DNA from: Strigops habroptila
Lineage: Eukaryota > Chordata > Aves > Psittaciformes > Psittacidae
Direction: 5' to 3'
Assembly (NCBI RefSeq): GCF_004027225.2
Contig: NC_044278.2
Location: forward strand, 9,486,001-9,550,000
DNA: 64,000 nucleotides
Under the pieces are notes generated by a model. That model had not been told where the DNA came from. It saw only the letters and a program-made list of their open reading frames with translations, and made no database searches. Numbering within the stretch: position 1 is the stretch's first letter; the number at the start of each line of letters is the position of its first letter. This document shows, one piece after another, positions 1-31,200 of this stretch. The position numbers and the translations under genes were made by a program.

Positions 1-24
1 CTGCTTGTGCAGCTTATACACATC

Positions 25-508
25 ATAAAATCTTGGAATGGTTTGGGTTGGAAAGGACCTAAAGCTTATCCAGTTCCAACCCCCTGCCATGGGCAGAGAC
101 AGTGTTCTGTCCAAGCTGCCCTTGACCACTGCCAGGGATGGAGCATTCACCACTTCTTTGGGCAGCCTGTTCCAGTGCCTCACCACCCTCACGGTAAAGA
201 ACTTCTTCCTTATACCCAACCTGAACTTCCCCTATTTCAGTTTAAACCCATCACCCCTTGTCCTATCACTACAGTCCCTGATGAAAAGTCCCTCTCCAGC
301 ATCCTTGTAGCCCCCTTCAGACACTGGAAGCTGCTCTGAGGTCTCCACTCAGCTTCTCTTCTCCAGGCTGAACAGCCCCAGTGTTCTCAGCCTGTCTTCA
401 TATGGGAGGTGCTCCAGCCCCTGATGATCCTTGTGGCCCTGCTCCATGCTTGCTTCAACAGCTCCATGTCCTTCTTATGCTGAGCACACCAGAACTGCAC
501 GCAGTAAA
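25..508 (-). mobile_element. CR1 LINE fragment, 3' portion
   Basis: In reverse complement this reads as the CR1 3' region: a segment like ggacatggagctgttg, the helix-coding tail, ggaacaggctgcccaaag, then a tail ending near position 25. 5'-truncated, as most CR1 copies are. Same subfamily as the copies at 6112 and 62985, judged from shared wording such as ccatccctggcagtgttcaa and catggcagggggttgga. Confidence 0.9.
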
Positions 509-2704
509 TATCAGCAATGATGTCCTTTTTTGTCTGGATGCTTAAATAGCAGAAACTTCTGATGCAATACACACCAAGATATAGCATACAATCGATGCTT
601 TTATTGCATCTTTTTACAAAGTTAAAAGCTTTAGTCATTTGGTAGCAAGGAAGTCGAGGCACAGCCAAGAACATGCTTTCCTCATAGTCTTGGAAGAACT
701 CTCTCTGTGAGACCAGGATGCTCACCCACTATTCTTTGGCAGTGTCCCAAACCAACGTGCTAAGGTGAGGACTTTGACCTCTTATAAAGCTGTGACTCAG
801 TTATATTGTTAGCCAAAGCAGGCTGAAAGATAGGGAGAGAAAGATGAAATGCAGACAGAAGAATAATCCTGCTTGTTGAAGCAGGACTACATTGTGCCTG
901 CTACCTGTCAGACCACGATTTCTGCCTGTTTTTTACCAGCAGCTCCTGATGTTTTGTTCACATTATCCTATAATGCCATTGAGACAGTTCAGTCCTGGGG
1001 TGGTTTGTAGTGTATTTGTAGACTGGAATGGGAACTTCAGGCAGTTTTTATGGTTTGTCCTCTGAAAGAAGTCCTTTGCATAAGAAGAGTGGACTGGCAC
1101 TCCAGACGTGGTATCAATGGAACTGTATAGCTGGTGTTCAGCTGAGGAGTCTTGGCATTAATGTCACTTAAGTTTCTTGAATATTCCAATTATTGGATAA
1201 CATCAAAACATGTCTCCATATTCATACATTTCCTGATTCAACAGGTCAGTTGAAAGTGTTTCTATCTGTGTTATATACCCTTGCTTTGCAGTCACTAGGA
1301 TGCTTAAGGGTGAATTTTTTCATTGAAAACAATCTGTAGTGTTTCTTTGTGTGCTGCAATCACTTATATTTTGATTTAGTTTTCTGTAGCTGGGGTGGGT
1401 TTCACCTCGAGCAAAAATGAAAAGCATTATGCTTGCGTTCTCTAAACCAAATGCTTTGAGGGTTTCATTTCCTGAACTACTTCAAAAATATGTTTATTAT
1501 TTCACAAGACAAAAGCAAAGATGTTATCACTTAGTCCTGATGCGGAATTGTCTGAGTGAGTCAGAGCACAGGGATGCACCACAGCTCATGACCTGGAATT
1601 CTCATTTCAAACTAGTCTTGAGTACTGTAGCCACACATCCCTAGCAACATGGACACTCAGCTTTTTAACACTTCTTTCCCCATATAATCTTAGTCATTGC
1701 TTTCTTTCCCAGATGGGCTCTTTTACTTTTCATCATAGTCTATCTAGAAGTTGTCCTTTAGTTTAATAACAGAGTTAAGAGATTGTGGATTTTCTTCTAA
1801 ATTCCTTCTGGTTATTCAATAATTTCATACTGAAAACTTGAGATCAATTTTTTTTTTATTGTTTTTATTTTTTTTTTTTAATATTTACCTCCTGCAATAG
1901 TTTATCATGTAGAATGCAAAAATGAGCTAATGGAAAGGAAATGCTTTCAGGTAATAACTCAGGGGGGTCTCTGTTAGTTTAGTAGTAATTCTCATTTAGA
2001 TCTGGGTGTAACTGCTCTACGGAACAGAATCGGATTACCTGGTGGTGCTTGCATCAGAATTCAGAGGTCCTCAGACTACTTTTTTTTGTGCCTATCTATG
2101 GTCTTTCCAGTTTTGAGAATTGTTTTTGTAGCAGCCTTCTGAGAGAACACATCTCTGCAGGTACGTTCTTCCCAGGAACATATGGAGGAGATGCTAGGAG
2201 CAGAGCAAGGACTGCATTCAGGAGGTGGCTGAAGTGGTGTTTGAGGAATGGAGTGGCATGGCTGAGGGTTTGGGGTTTTTTATGGAAGACATAGTAAGCA
2301 GGAGAAGTGACAAGACTTTTTGTTTGCTTGTTTATCAGGAGATACTGTGCTGGGTTACTGTTCCACAGTGAGGGCTTGAGACAAGAGGTGGTTTTATTTG
2401 GCAAGTAGGGGGTCTTTGTGTTGTTACCAGCAACTCCTTTTGTCTCTCAGCCTTTATCGTGTCTTGTGTTGCAGAACTCATGCCACTTCTGTGTTCAAAC
2501 AGGTCTAAAACCATGTGGGTTTTAAAACAGAGTTGTAATGTAGCCTGTTAAAGAGTGGCCTGTGAATACTCTTCATTCACAGTCAGCACTGGGGCAGCTC
2601 TCTACCAGGCTTGAAATGTCTGGTTTCCAGCAATTTTATTTATTCTTTCCTAAACAATGCCACAGCTGTTAATTCACTGTGTTTAGACCTCATGTCAGTA
2701 CAAA

Positions 2705-2736
2705 TGTATAGATATATAAAAAAAATATATATATAT
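2705..2736. repeat. AT-rich dinucleotide tract
   Basis: Interrupted (AT)n with an internal A run; a likely polymorphic simple repeat inside intron 1. Confidence 0.7.
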
Positions 2737-3258
2737 TCACATGTGTGCCTCTGTCTTTTTTTTAAAAGTAAGACAGGTTCAAGAAGATCAAAAAACAGGA
2801 AAGAATTAATTTTGGTAAAACTGGGAAAGATTAGATAAGGGACAGTGAAGAGCCGATCTATTCCAAATATCAGATTAGAGAAATGAACAACACAGGTGGA
2901 AGAAAAGGATACAACAGAGTAATATACTTGCATTAAATAACAGTTTTAGTTTATCTCCTTAGTGCTAATAATATCCAGGAAGTTTACTTGCTATGTGTGA
3001 AAGCTGGGGGGCCTCTGACTGAGGGAGGGGTGCCAGGAGGGGAACTTCTTTTCTCTCAAATAATCAACAGATTAAAAAGTGCAAGAACCACTGTGTTGTG
3101 GTTCTTTAGTGTGCGATATTTGGTAGATGGGGGCTATACATGGCACCTTGTATTGGTAGAATGTGAATATAAAATATGAATACTTCTTAATACTGATTTG
3201 ATGCAGCTGCAGAGGAATCATGTTTAGCATCTTTGATGGTTTTTGTCTTTTATGCCAG

Positions 3259-22539
<19,281 letters not shown>

Positions 22540-24660
22540 TGAAAAGAAGAAACACTGTCCTATTTTATGCCTTTTCTTACTTGTCTGGGCAGTCCAGCTG
22601 TAAGACGAGTACTGGGGACGTCGCCTGTCAAGGAATGTCATTGGGCAAGTGCCTGTGTTTCTCCTGACTAGCAGAGAGGTTTGAGTACTGTTCAGACTAA
22701 TTACACCACTGATGCTCTCCATACCAGGCAGCCATTCTAATTCTCATGGTTCATGATGACAGTGCTCGGACCACATTTGAAGCCAGGTGAGACAGCAAGG
22801 GTAGGACTGTGTATGTCTGAAACCTGGGAAATTACCTGGGCTTAGACAGGTTTGGACAGCTCATCAGTGCACATGTTTGTATTGTATTTTCAAGGTGGTT
22901 GATTTTGATTCAGTATAAATTGATAAACTTGAAAACATCCACTGTTTGTTTTTCTATACAGTGAAAGTGGTCACAGAATGTGCTGTGTGCTACTCCAATG
23001 GGAACAAATTCCTGAAATCGATGTTAGAACAGCTTCTGCGTATTGAATAGGGGAGAGGCAACTATGAACATAAGGTTTCTCTCTCTTCACATAGGCACCT
23101 GTATAAAGTTACAGGGTGCAGCTGGTTAGTCATGAGCTGTGCATTAACTTAGTGATAATGGAAGGCTGGGAGGAAGGACTACAGAAAAGAGCAACCATAA
23201 AGCCTGCGGAATAAAGGACATTACTGATTTCTTTTTTCCCTTCTTTTCATCCACCAAACATTTTCTTGGGCTGTCTTATGCCTACATTTGCCACATCTTC
23301 CCCCCCATCTCAGCACTGCTGTTTATAGCTTTGCCTACCTTTACCTCATCCTCACTTTGCCGTAAATATTGAAGCTCAGCAATTTCTCTGTGCAGTGAAA
23401 TAATTCTGTGAAGGATATAAATTCCTGGGTGGGACATAGGTGAAGTATTTATCACATACTCTGTGTTGTGAGGTATGGGTTAGAATATATAGCTCATCTT
23501 TTGTTCACCTATCTGTGTCTTTATTTCTGAAAGAAACTGAACTCTGAAGTGATAAGAGGAACTATGGGTTTCTGTTACATTTTGGAGATTATTGCCAGGA
23601 AGCTGCTAGTATTTACTTTAAAATCTTGTGTGTAGATAAAGCTCTTATTTAAAATAAAAGAAAGCGGGGGGGGTTTAAAACCTCTTTGAGATAGCATTTG
23701 GTTACTTGATGTTGTTTCTTAACCAGGTGCTTGCTCAAGCACTTGGTTACTTGACCTTGTTGAGGAAGACAACTTCACTCCTGTTTATGCTGAGCTTTCT
23801 GTAAGTGCTTCATTAGAAGGATATGGAATATTGAAATATGAAACATAAACATAGGAGATGTTTTAACTACAAAGATGAGGCCTCACAAGGATTCAGTTTT
23901 CTTCATGACATTGCTATCTTCATTCTTTAACCTGTCGCTTTCTATTGATTAGAATTGATTTCCATCAAACATTTGTTAGTCATTATACATGGAGTTCCTA
24001 GCAAAGAGCCACACAGTGGCAGCAAGTCTATTGTCAGGCTCACTAGCCATTTTTGTGCGTGTTACATTAAGAAAAAGCTGACTGCTGAATATTTTCTGGT
24101 TAAAATTGGAAGCTCCTTTACTCTGAAGTAAAAGTAAAGAGCATGGGAGATTTGCAGCTAGCTACTTGAACCTTGTTCACTGGCAAATGGAGTGCTGAGC
24201 AAAGTGCAGCTACCCTACTTGGTGCAGAGGGCAGCCAGAGACTGCAGGTTCATACTTGTAGTGCTTCCCATTGGCCTGAAATTAATCCAGCCATTGACTG
24301 AGAGCAAAGTTGGGAACTTCAGTCCCTATGGAAAATGTGTCAACATTGTTGTGATTTTTGCCTGTTGTGAGCTTCACTTGAAGAATTCCAGCTTCCAGTG
24401 TTCACTTCTGGGTTTTGGGGGTTTTTAAGACTGTTAACTAGTTGTAGATGTGGCAGAGCACTTTTAAACCCAGCTTGGATAGTCTGTCTTATTTGACACT
24501 TTTGTATGCAAGAAAATGGCTCCAAATAAGGTACCCCAAAATACTTGGAAAGGTTGAATCTGTTTGTTCAAAGAATTTGTTTTAGTTTTTCATTCATGTT
24601 CTGAATTACGGACAGCTGGAAAAATGACTTTGTGCTGATGCCTTCTGAATAAATAAAACC
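22540..24660 (+). other. SLC22A15: Presumed SLC22A15 3' UTR and flank
   Basis: Begins right after the stop codon. Candidate poly(A) signals AATAAA occur at 23210-23215, 23653-23658 and 24648-24657 (two overlapping). Which one is used cannot be told from sequence. A short hairpin (gtgcttg/caagcac) lies at 23727-23742 between two near copies of ggttacttgatgttg. No CR1 in this stretch. Confidence 0.6.
24648..24657 (+). terminator. Candidate poly(A) signals (overlapping AATAAA pair)
   Basis: Two overlapping AATAAA hexamers about 2.1 kb past the SLC22A15 stop, just before a CR1 element. A plausible transcript end, but earlier hexamers at 23210 and 23653 compete and no downstream GU-rich element is decisive. 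Confidence 0.35.
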
Positions 24661-24720
24661 TGTTTACTCAGAAGCAAACAGCAGTAATCCTAGCGGTGTT
24701 AACATGGTAGGGAAGTAATA

Positions 24721-25234
24721 ATCCCCCTGTGCTGGGCACTGGTGAGGCTGCCCCTTGAATCCTGTGTTCAGCTCTGGGCCCCTCACTACAAGAGAGACAT
24801 TGAGGTGCTGGAGCGGGGCCTGGAGCACAAGTGTGATGAGGAACAGCTGAGGGACCTGGGGGTTTTAGTCTGGAGAAGAGAAGGCTCGGAGGGGACCGTA
24901 TTGCTCTCTACATCTGCCTGACAGGAGCATGGAGCCAGGAGGAGGCTGGTCTCTTCTCCCAAGGAACAAGTGATGGGACAAGAGGAAATGGCCTCAAGCT
25001 GCACCAGAGGAGGTTTAGATGGAGATGAGGAACAATTCCTTCCCCAGAGGGTGCTCAGGCATTGGAACAGGCTGCCCAGGGCAGTGCTGGAGTCACCGTC
25101 CCTGCAAGTGTTCAAAACCGTGTAGATGAGGCTCTTGGTGACATGGTTTTAGTGGTGGCCTTGGCAGTGCTGGGGAACGGTTGGACTTGATGATCTTGAA
25201 GGTTATTTCCAACCTTGTTGATTCTGATTCTATG
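24721..25234 (+). mobile_element. CR1 LINE 3' fragment, about 510 bp
   Basis: Well preserved CR1 3' end. It includes gttcagctctgggcccctca, gacattgaggtgctggagc, ctggagaagagaaggctcgg, caccagaggaggtttagatg, ggaacaggctgcccagggca, ggttggacttgatgatcttg and a terminal gattctgattctatg. 5'-truncated. Confidence 0.95.
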
Positions 25235-28200
25235 CTGCCACCACCCAACAGGTTTTATTAGGTGTTTGCTGCCTCTGTCCCTCTTTGAACGGTAGGTGGA
25301 GTAAGTCACCTGAGAGGCAGACAGAAGCTGTTAGCCTTCCTCGTTCCATAGTTTTACTGTCATTATTTGCCTCTGGCAACCCTGGTCATGTCATGGGACA
25401 CCTCAACATAATTTTCATTAGATCAGTAGGATGCTGTAATGGTTCAGGTGGAGGAGATTACAAAACCCAGACCTGAGCTGGGTTTTATGATAGTCTTCAA
25501 CTTATAATTAAACTTACCTGTCCACTCATGCACCTTTATATCATAAGTATACACATGCAAAACCAAGAGTGAAGAAAACATCAGAAGGTTTTCTCCTTAA
25601 AAGTTGCTGCTCTTTTTTTAGCCTTCAATCTGACCTGTGTTGGCACCTTTGGAATTTTAAAGGGCAGCATATTTTTTGTGTCTACCAGAGTAACTCTTTA
25701 TTGTTACTTTCTTTGGCCAGTTAATTCAGAAGTTTTATAGAAGAGAGTCCCTCCAAGAGGAGTTCAGCAATGTAGTGCTAGGCTTCTCACAATTGCTTGC
25801 TTTCCCCCTTTGTGTTCTGAAGTCCAGATCTATAGGTGCTTAAGTTTCTTTTCAGAGAGGTTTGTTTTATAAGAACTGGCCATCTGGCACAGAAGCCTGT
25901 AGGATCACTTTTTTCTTACCCATAGAGTGTAATGGTTTATAATATTGAGATACTTGTGCTATATGTAGCATTCACTGGGAAGAGATGCTGCACAGTGTTT
26001 CATAGCCTATTTGGTCAGCATTTTCTGTGTCTAGATGGAGCATTATTGCTAAGAAGAAGTTCTTGAGTTGAACAGAGCCTGCTGTTTATGAGTCTCACAA
26101 CTTGAGAACACAGGTCAGAAGGTCAGAGAGAACTTGTGACTTTGAAGTAGTGTAAGCAATCTGTGTAGGCCCAATCTTGGTGTTTGGGCAGTAAATTTGC
26201 CCAGAGGAGCTACTGGAGAGCAGAGGCTGATACAGCACTAGACAGATCACAGTTTATGACATATTGTAATGCTGGGAGTCTGAGACCCAACATCCTCACT
26301 AGTTCAGTAAAGTGTGACAACCTTAACCCACAGTTTTTTGCTAGAGTAGCTTTGTATACTAAGCAGCCTGCACTGTTAACTTTTTTGTGTTGTGCGGGCA
26401 CTGGGATACCTACCCCCAAGATGGGAATTCCTTCCTTTGTAGTGGGATTATGCTGGAGGAGAGGCTTTCCCATGGTGCTGATTAGTCAGACCTTAATACT
26501 GTCTCAGGTTAGGTAGGTTTGGGATTCTGCTACCTGGAGACCTCACAAGTGATAGTTGAATACAGCTAGGAGTGAAGGAGAGTGACAGGTCATGTGAGGA
26601 GAATTAGCTGGGAAGAGTAACAAGAAACACTTCAGGACAGGGGTAAGTGAAAACAGGATAGTAGCCGTTGGGTGTAAATACCCTTCTTGCTGCTTGTGTT
26701 GACTTGAAACTTCTCCTTTCAGAGCTAGCATTGGCTCCGGGATGTCCTACTGGGGACACCAGTTTCATCATTTCTTCTTAATGACAACTTCCTTCAGTAT
26801 TACTATTTTAGTGATGAAACATTTCTTTGGATCCATATAAAATGGGGCATGCTTCAGTTTTCTTTTGGACTCAGCTTTTCTATGAAATGGCATGCCACTA
26901 AAATCATTAACATTTGTAAAGCCCTCTTCTGGATAATGCTGTATAATTTGCTATATCTTAATTTGTCAGCTTCCCTTTAGAAAAATAGGAAGATTAGAAT
27001 TATTTGATGCAATTTTTGTCACACAACTTCTGGTGAAGTGATACTTCAGCCTTCTAAAAGGATTTTACTACCTGGCTCTTCTTGATAGGCTGAAGAGAAT
27101 AGAATAGGGAAGTCATTTGATAAGTCTTTTTTAAACTGCTTCCTCTGAAAACAAAGCTAGTGCTTTTCATTTAGAGACTGGGAAAGTGCTGTTCAGAGAC
27201 TTCCTAACACACTGGAAACTTAGGAGCTCTATGTTAAAGGAGGGACACGGATGACTCAGTGTTCAGGTCAGGGTGCTGAGTGAAGAACATGTCCACACCT
27301 CTCCTGAGACACCTCATTAACATGGAGCAGGTTGTAGCTGGTTGCCACCTTTGAAGGTGGCTTTAAGGGTTGCAGTCACATGCTCATCTACTCACAGTGC
27401 ACGATCCGTGCCAGGGTTTCCAGACTCTATGGATGTACTGAGATTAGCAAAATACCCTTTGCAGAGCCATGGGGAATGCAGTTGAGCTGTACATTTTCCA
27501 GCCTATTTCAGCTAAGCGCTTAAAAACAGATTGCAAGAGCATGTTTTTGTTGTCTTGAGAAAAAGGGGAAAGCGAGGAACAAACCTACTTTTCCTAGTGT
27601 TTTAATGGAAGTGATTGAGCTAAAACTCTTGTTTCCCAGTCTTCTGCTTAATCACTGAATGCATATTTGGTTACTATTACTTTGGTTTACGTGAAGGATG
27701 GTGTGCTATGTATACGTTTTCCCACCCTGTTGGTTTCTTTGATCATGCTCTTTGACACAGCTGAATCTAGGCATCTGTGCATGCCAGTTGTGAGCCTTAC
27801 AGTAAATATGTTAGAAAAGCCCAAAATCAGTGCTGTCATTTGATGGTGGAAGTTAATCTGGCCTGACACAGTACCTGTGTCAGAAATGCCTGTATTCACC
27901 TGTTTACCAAAGAGGAGGCTTAGGGTATAGCTGTATTTTGAGTCTCATTGCTTATATCTTACTACAAGGTGCATTAAGTGGAAGAAAGATACCTATGTAA
28001 GAAAATCTTTGTGACAGATCTAAATGTAGAATTGGAGGGTGAACAGGTTGATACAGAACTGTTCCATGCTGTGTGTTTTTTAATGCCTTGCCCAGTCTGT
28101 TGTAGCCTTCAGATTTTCCAGGTGCTGCTGTTATTTAAGTCTAATAGAGCTGGGTAAAACTTTCACCCCGAGAGTCTGAATTTACTGAACTCTTTCATCT

Positions 28201-31200
28201 TATTTTTGGTACTACATGCTGCTTCTGTCATGCTGGAAAAAAGCTCCTGTATTGCCTAATGGGGAGCAGATTTTCCTGTTCTAATTTGAAGTGCCTGTTT
28301 TACAAAAGTCGTCTTTAATTTCCTCTGTCAACTTGATATGGGACTGTGTGTAATGTAACATCATAGAATTAGATTATGTAAGTGCCAAAGACAGTTTTCT
28401 GCTGGAAAGTGATGGTCCAAAACTAGTTCTAGCTGCGTTCATTTGGAATTCTTCTGTGCAACCTGCTAAAACTGGTATTTACAAGCATCTCTCGAGCTTT
28501 AGGAGACGGAAAGTAAGTTACCTTTGTTTGCTTGTCTTTCATTGCTCAGTTCACTTAAGTAGCTTTTGTTTCTGTGAAACCAAAGAAATGAAATGAAGGG
28601 TTTCAAGTGTAGCTTTTGTAGAACATGCAGAATTTATACCATGTAGCCATTATAGAGGAATCTGCAAAGCCTGTTTGCTTCTAAGTTGTAAATGTCAAAG
28701 CTTACTCTAAAACTGATAAAATCTGGTTAAAAACTGCACCTTGGAATTTGTTAATTCATTCATCAGCCTTTCAAATTAGCATTGCTAATAACAGCTTGCC
28801 TGGAGCTTCATAGGATCTAGCAGATTTCTATCATGCACAGTCTGAGGCATTGCTAAATAATAAAGTCTAGAGCTTAAATCCCTATTACAGCTAAAGTTCA
28901 CTGTGAGTCAGCCCATTCCTCATAGAATGGAGTACGTTTAAACCAAGTACTTGCCCACCCTCATTTACAAAAGAGTTGTAAAGGAGACAGGTCTTTAGCA
29001 TGGGTGTTTCTGCTTCTCACCAACACATTGGAGGTGCTCATGTTATACCCACTTTATCAGGAGGCAGGCAAAAAGTATGGTAGTAAGAAAACCTCCACCA
29101 ATACTGGAAGTTACAGACATAAAGATGTCCCATGAGAGTTATCTGGAACATCTCTATTCAAACAAAATGTTGGTTTGTAGGAAAAAACCCAAACCCAAGG
29201 AACTCACTATTGCAGACACTGATGAAAATGGTTACAGGGCAGAAAACTGCTGGGTGACTTGTCATGAAAGAATTTATTGTGGTTCCTGTGATTTCCAGTA
29301 TGCCTCTAAAAGACTGATTTCTGAGTATTTGATCCTTGTCACTCCCCAAAGTCTAACCCAAATTTTGTTCTGTTCTTGTTAAAGTTTGAGTAACTCATTT
29401 AGAAATTGGAAGTGTATTTTGTCATGGATACTTTTATTGCACTGTCTTCCTTCTTGAATCTAATAATACTTTGATTTTTAAGCTACCTCTATATGTTGAG
29501 TTTTTTTGCCAATTTTGTATTTATTTGAGTTTTAAGAAACTACAAAATATTTCCTTATTTATTTATGTGGGGATCCATGACTTGAAGACACCAAGTCCTC
29601 CTCCTGTTTAAAGTTTTTCTTAAAGGGCTTTTAAATGTAGGTAAAAGACTTAAGCTTTTGAAGGAGCAGAATCATTACACACTTTTAGAGCATGGGTTCT
29701 CCTGTGTGTATTACTTGCTTTTAGAAGGGCCATAAAGCCCTTTTGTAATAATCTCAGTTGAGGACATGACTTTTCAGGGGCAATAAATCTGAGATGGGGC
29801 ATTGTAATCAATTTAACTTATTGCCAATTAAAGAGCTTTTAGTTACTGGGTTTGGTATTGAAGGAAAAAGTAAATGAAACACTTGAAAAACACTGCTGCT
29901 TTCTTCCAGACACCACTCTACCCTCTCTCCCCCCATGCCATAAGCCCCATGGTGGTCTCCAGTTCCTTGGCTGTATGTTGTGCTTGGTCCCTTCAGCAAG
30001 GCAACAGGCAGCACAGGAGATTGGCACCAGTCTGTTGTGCTTGCTGTTCTTTTCACTGCTCCTTGTTTCTTACTCAACTGCTCTTGTGTGGGTTTCTTCA
30101 CCAGCTGCAGTCCCTTTAGAGTTGTAGCTCCTCCTAAGTCTACTCTCAGTCTCTGCTCAGGCTAGGACTTTCCTTTTGGCATTTCTCCTGCTCAGCTGTC
30201 TCTCTGCTCCTTTTGTGCTAGCATGGTCTCATCCTTCTTTCTTCCTACTGCTATAGTACTGTAATCTATTTTTCTTGTCACTTAGTGCCCTTTCTGAAAC
30301 ACCTGGATGTAGGGAAGCAGTTTGTTACTGTGAGAGTGACTGAGCACTGAAGATGTTGTGGAGTCTCCATGTGTGGAGATATTCAAAAGCTAGCTGGACA
30401 GCCTGCTTTAATAGGTGGCCTTGCTTGAGCAGGGGTTTGGACCAGATGACTTCCAGAGGTTTCTTCTAACCTCAGCTATTCTGTGATGCCTGTGCTGCCT
30501 GTTGCTGAGCTGGCTGGGACCAGCACAGGGTAGCCCCCAGCCTCTTCCCACACAAGACACCCTGCAGACCCCTCACTACCAAAACCCTGACAGTTATGCT
30601 CAATATGTGACTGAACAAGGGTTTCTTGCAAATCAAGTCCTTACACATTGGGCTGGCAGTTTTTGTGAGTGGTAGTTGGTACTGTATTCCCTTTCTGTGT
30701 TATTGTTGTCTTAGGTCAAGTAAAGGAAACTCCTAAGGATATAATCAGACATTCATAGCCAAGTTCTGTGTCTGGTTACATTTGCATCCCTGCTGATTTC
30801 AGAAGACAGAACTTAGGCCTCCGCTTGACCAGAGGAGCAGCCAAAGGGATAAACTACTTTCTTTCTGCTCAACCCTTCATCATCATGAAAACAAATCTGT
30901 GTATAGTCTCTATCCTGTAGACTTTGTATTGCTTCCTCATGCCAGTTTAGCTTGAACCAACAATCAGAAGTCCTTGCCAGCTGAGTAACAGGGAAGTGGG
31001 AATAGATTCACCGCTTCAAACACAAATCAAGTTGTATATAGTTGGTGTGTGTACTTTTAAATATTTATAATTTGGATTACTTGAATACTGTTATAAGCCT
31101 TCTCACGTTAAAATGAGGACTGAAATATTTCAGAAGTACTTCCTCTTTAACTGTCTTAGTGTGCTGTTGTTAACTCAGAGTTGTACTCCTGAGAAGTCTG

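Larger units (their letters stand above)
1..3258 (+). other. SLC22A15: SLC22A15 intron 1, 3' part
   Basis: AT-rich intron. It holds the reversed CR1 at 25-508, a T-rich run at about 1848-1879 and a short AT dinucleotide tract at 2705-2736. No exon-like segment matching the expected N-terminal membrane segment was found. Confidence 0.8.

Noticed and set aside
3220..3258. ATG at 3220 as the SLC22A15 start codon
   Set aside because: The acceptor tatgccag at 3251-3258 sits between it and the conserved sequence; the true N-terminus is in an upstream exon outside the window.
29077..29382. 101-codon open frame with several Cys residues
   Set aside because: The cysteine spacing fits no zinc-binding pattern I know, and there is no splice or promoter support.
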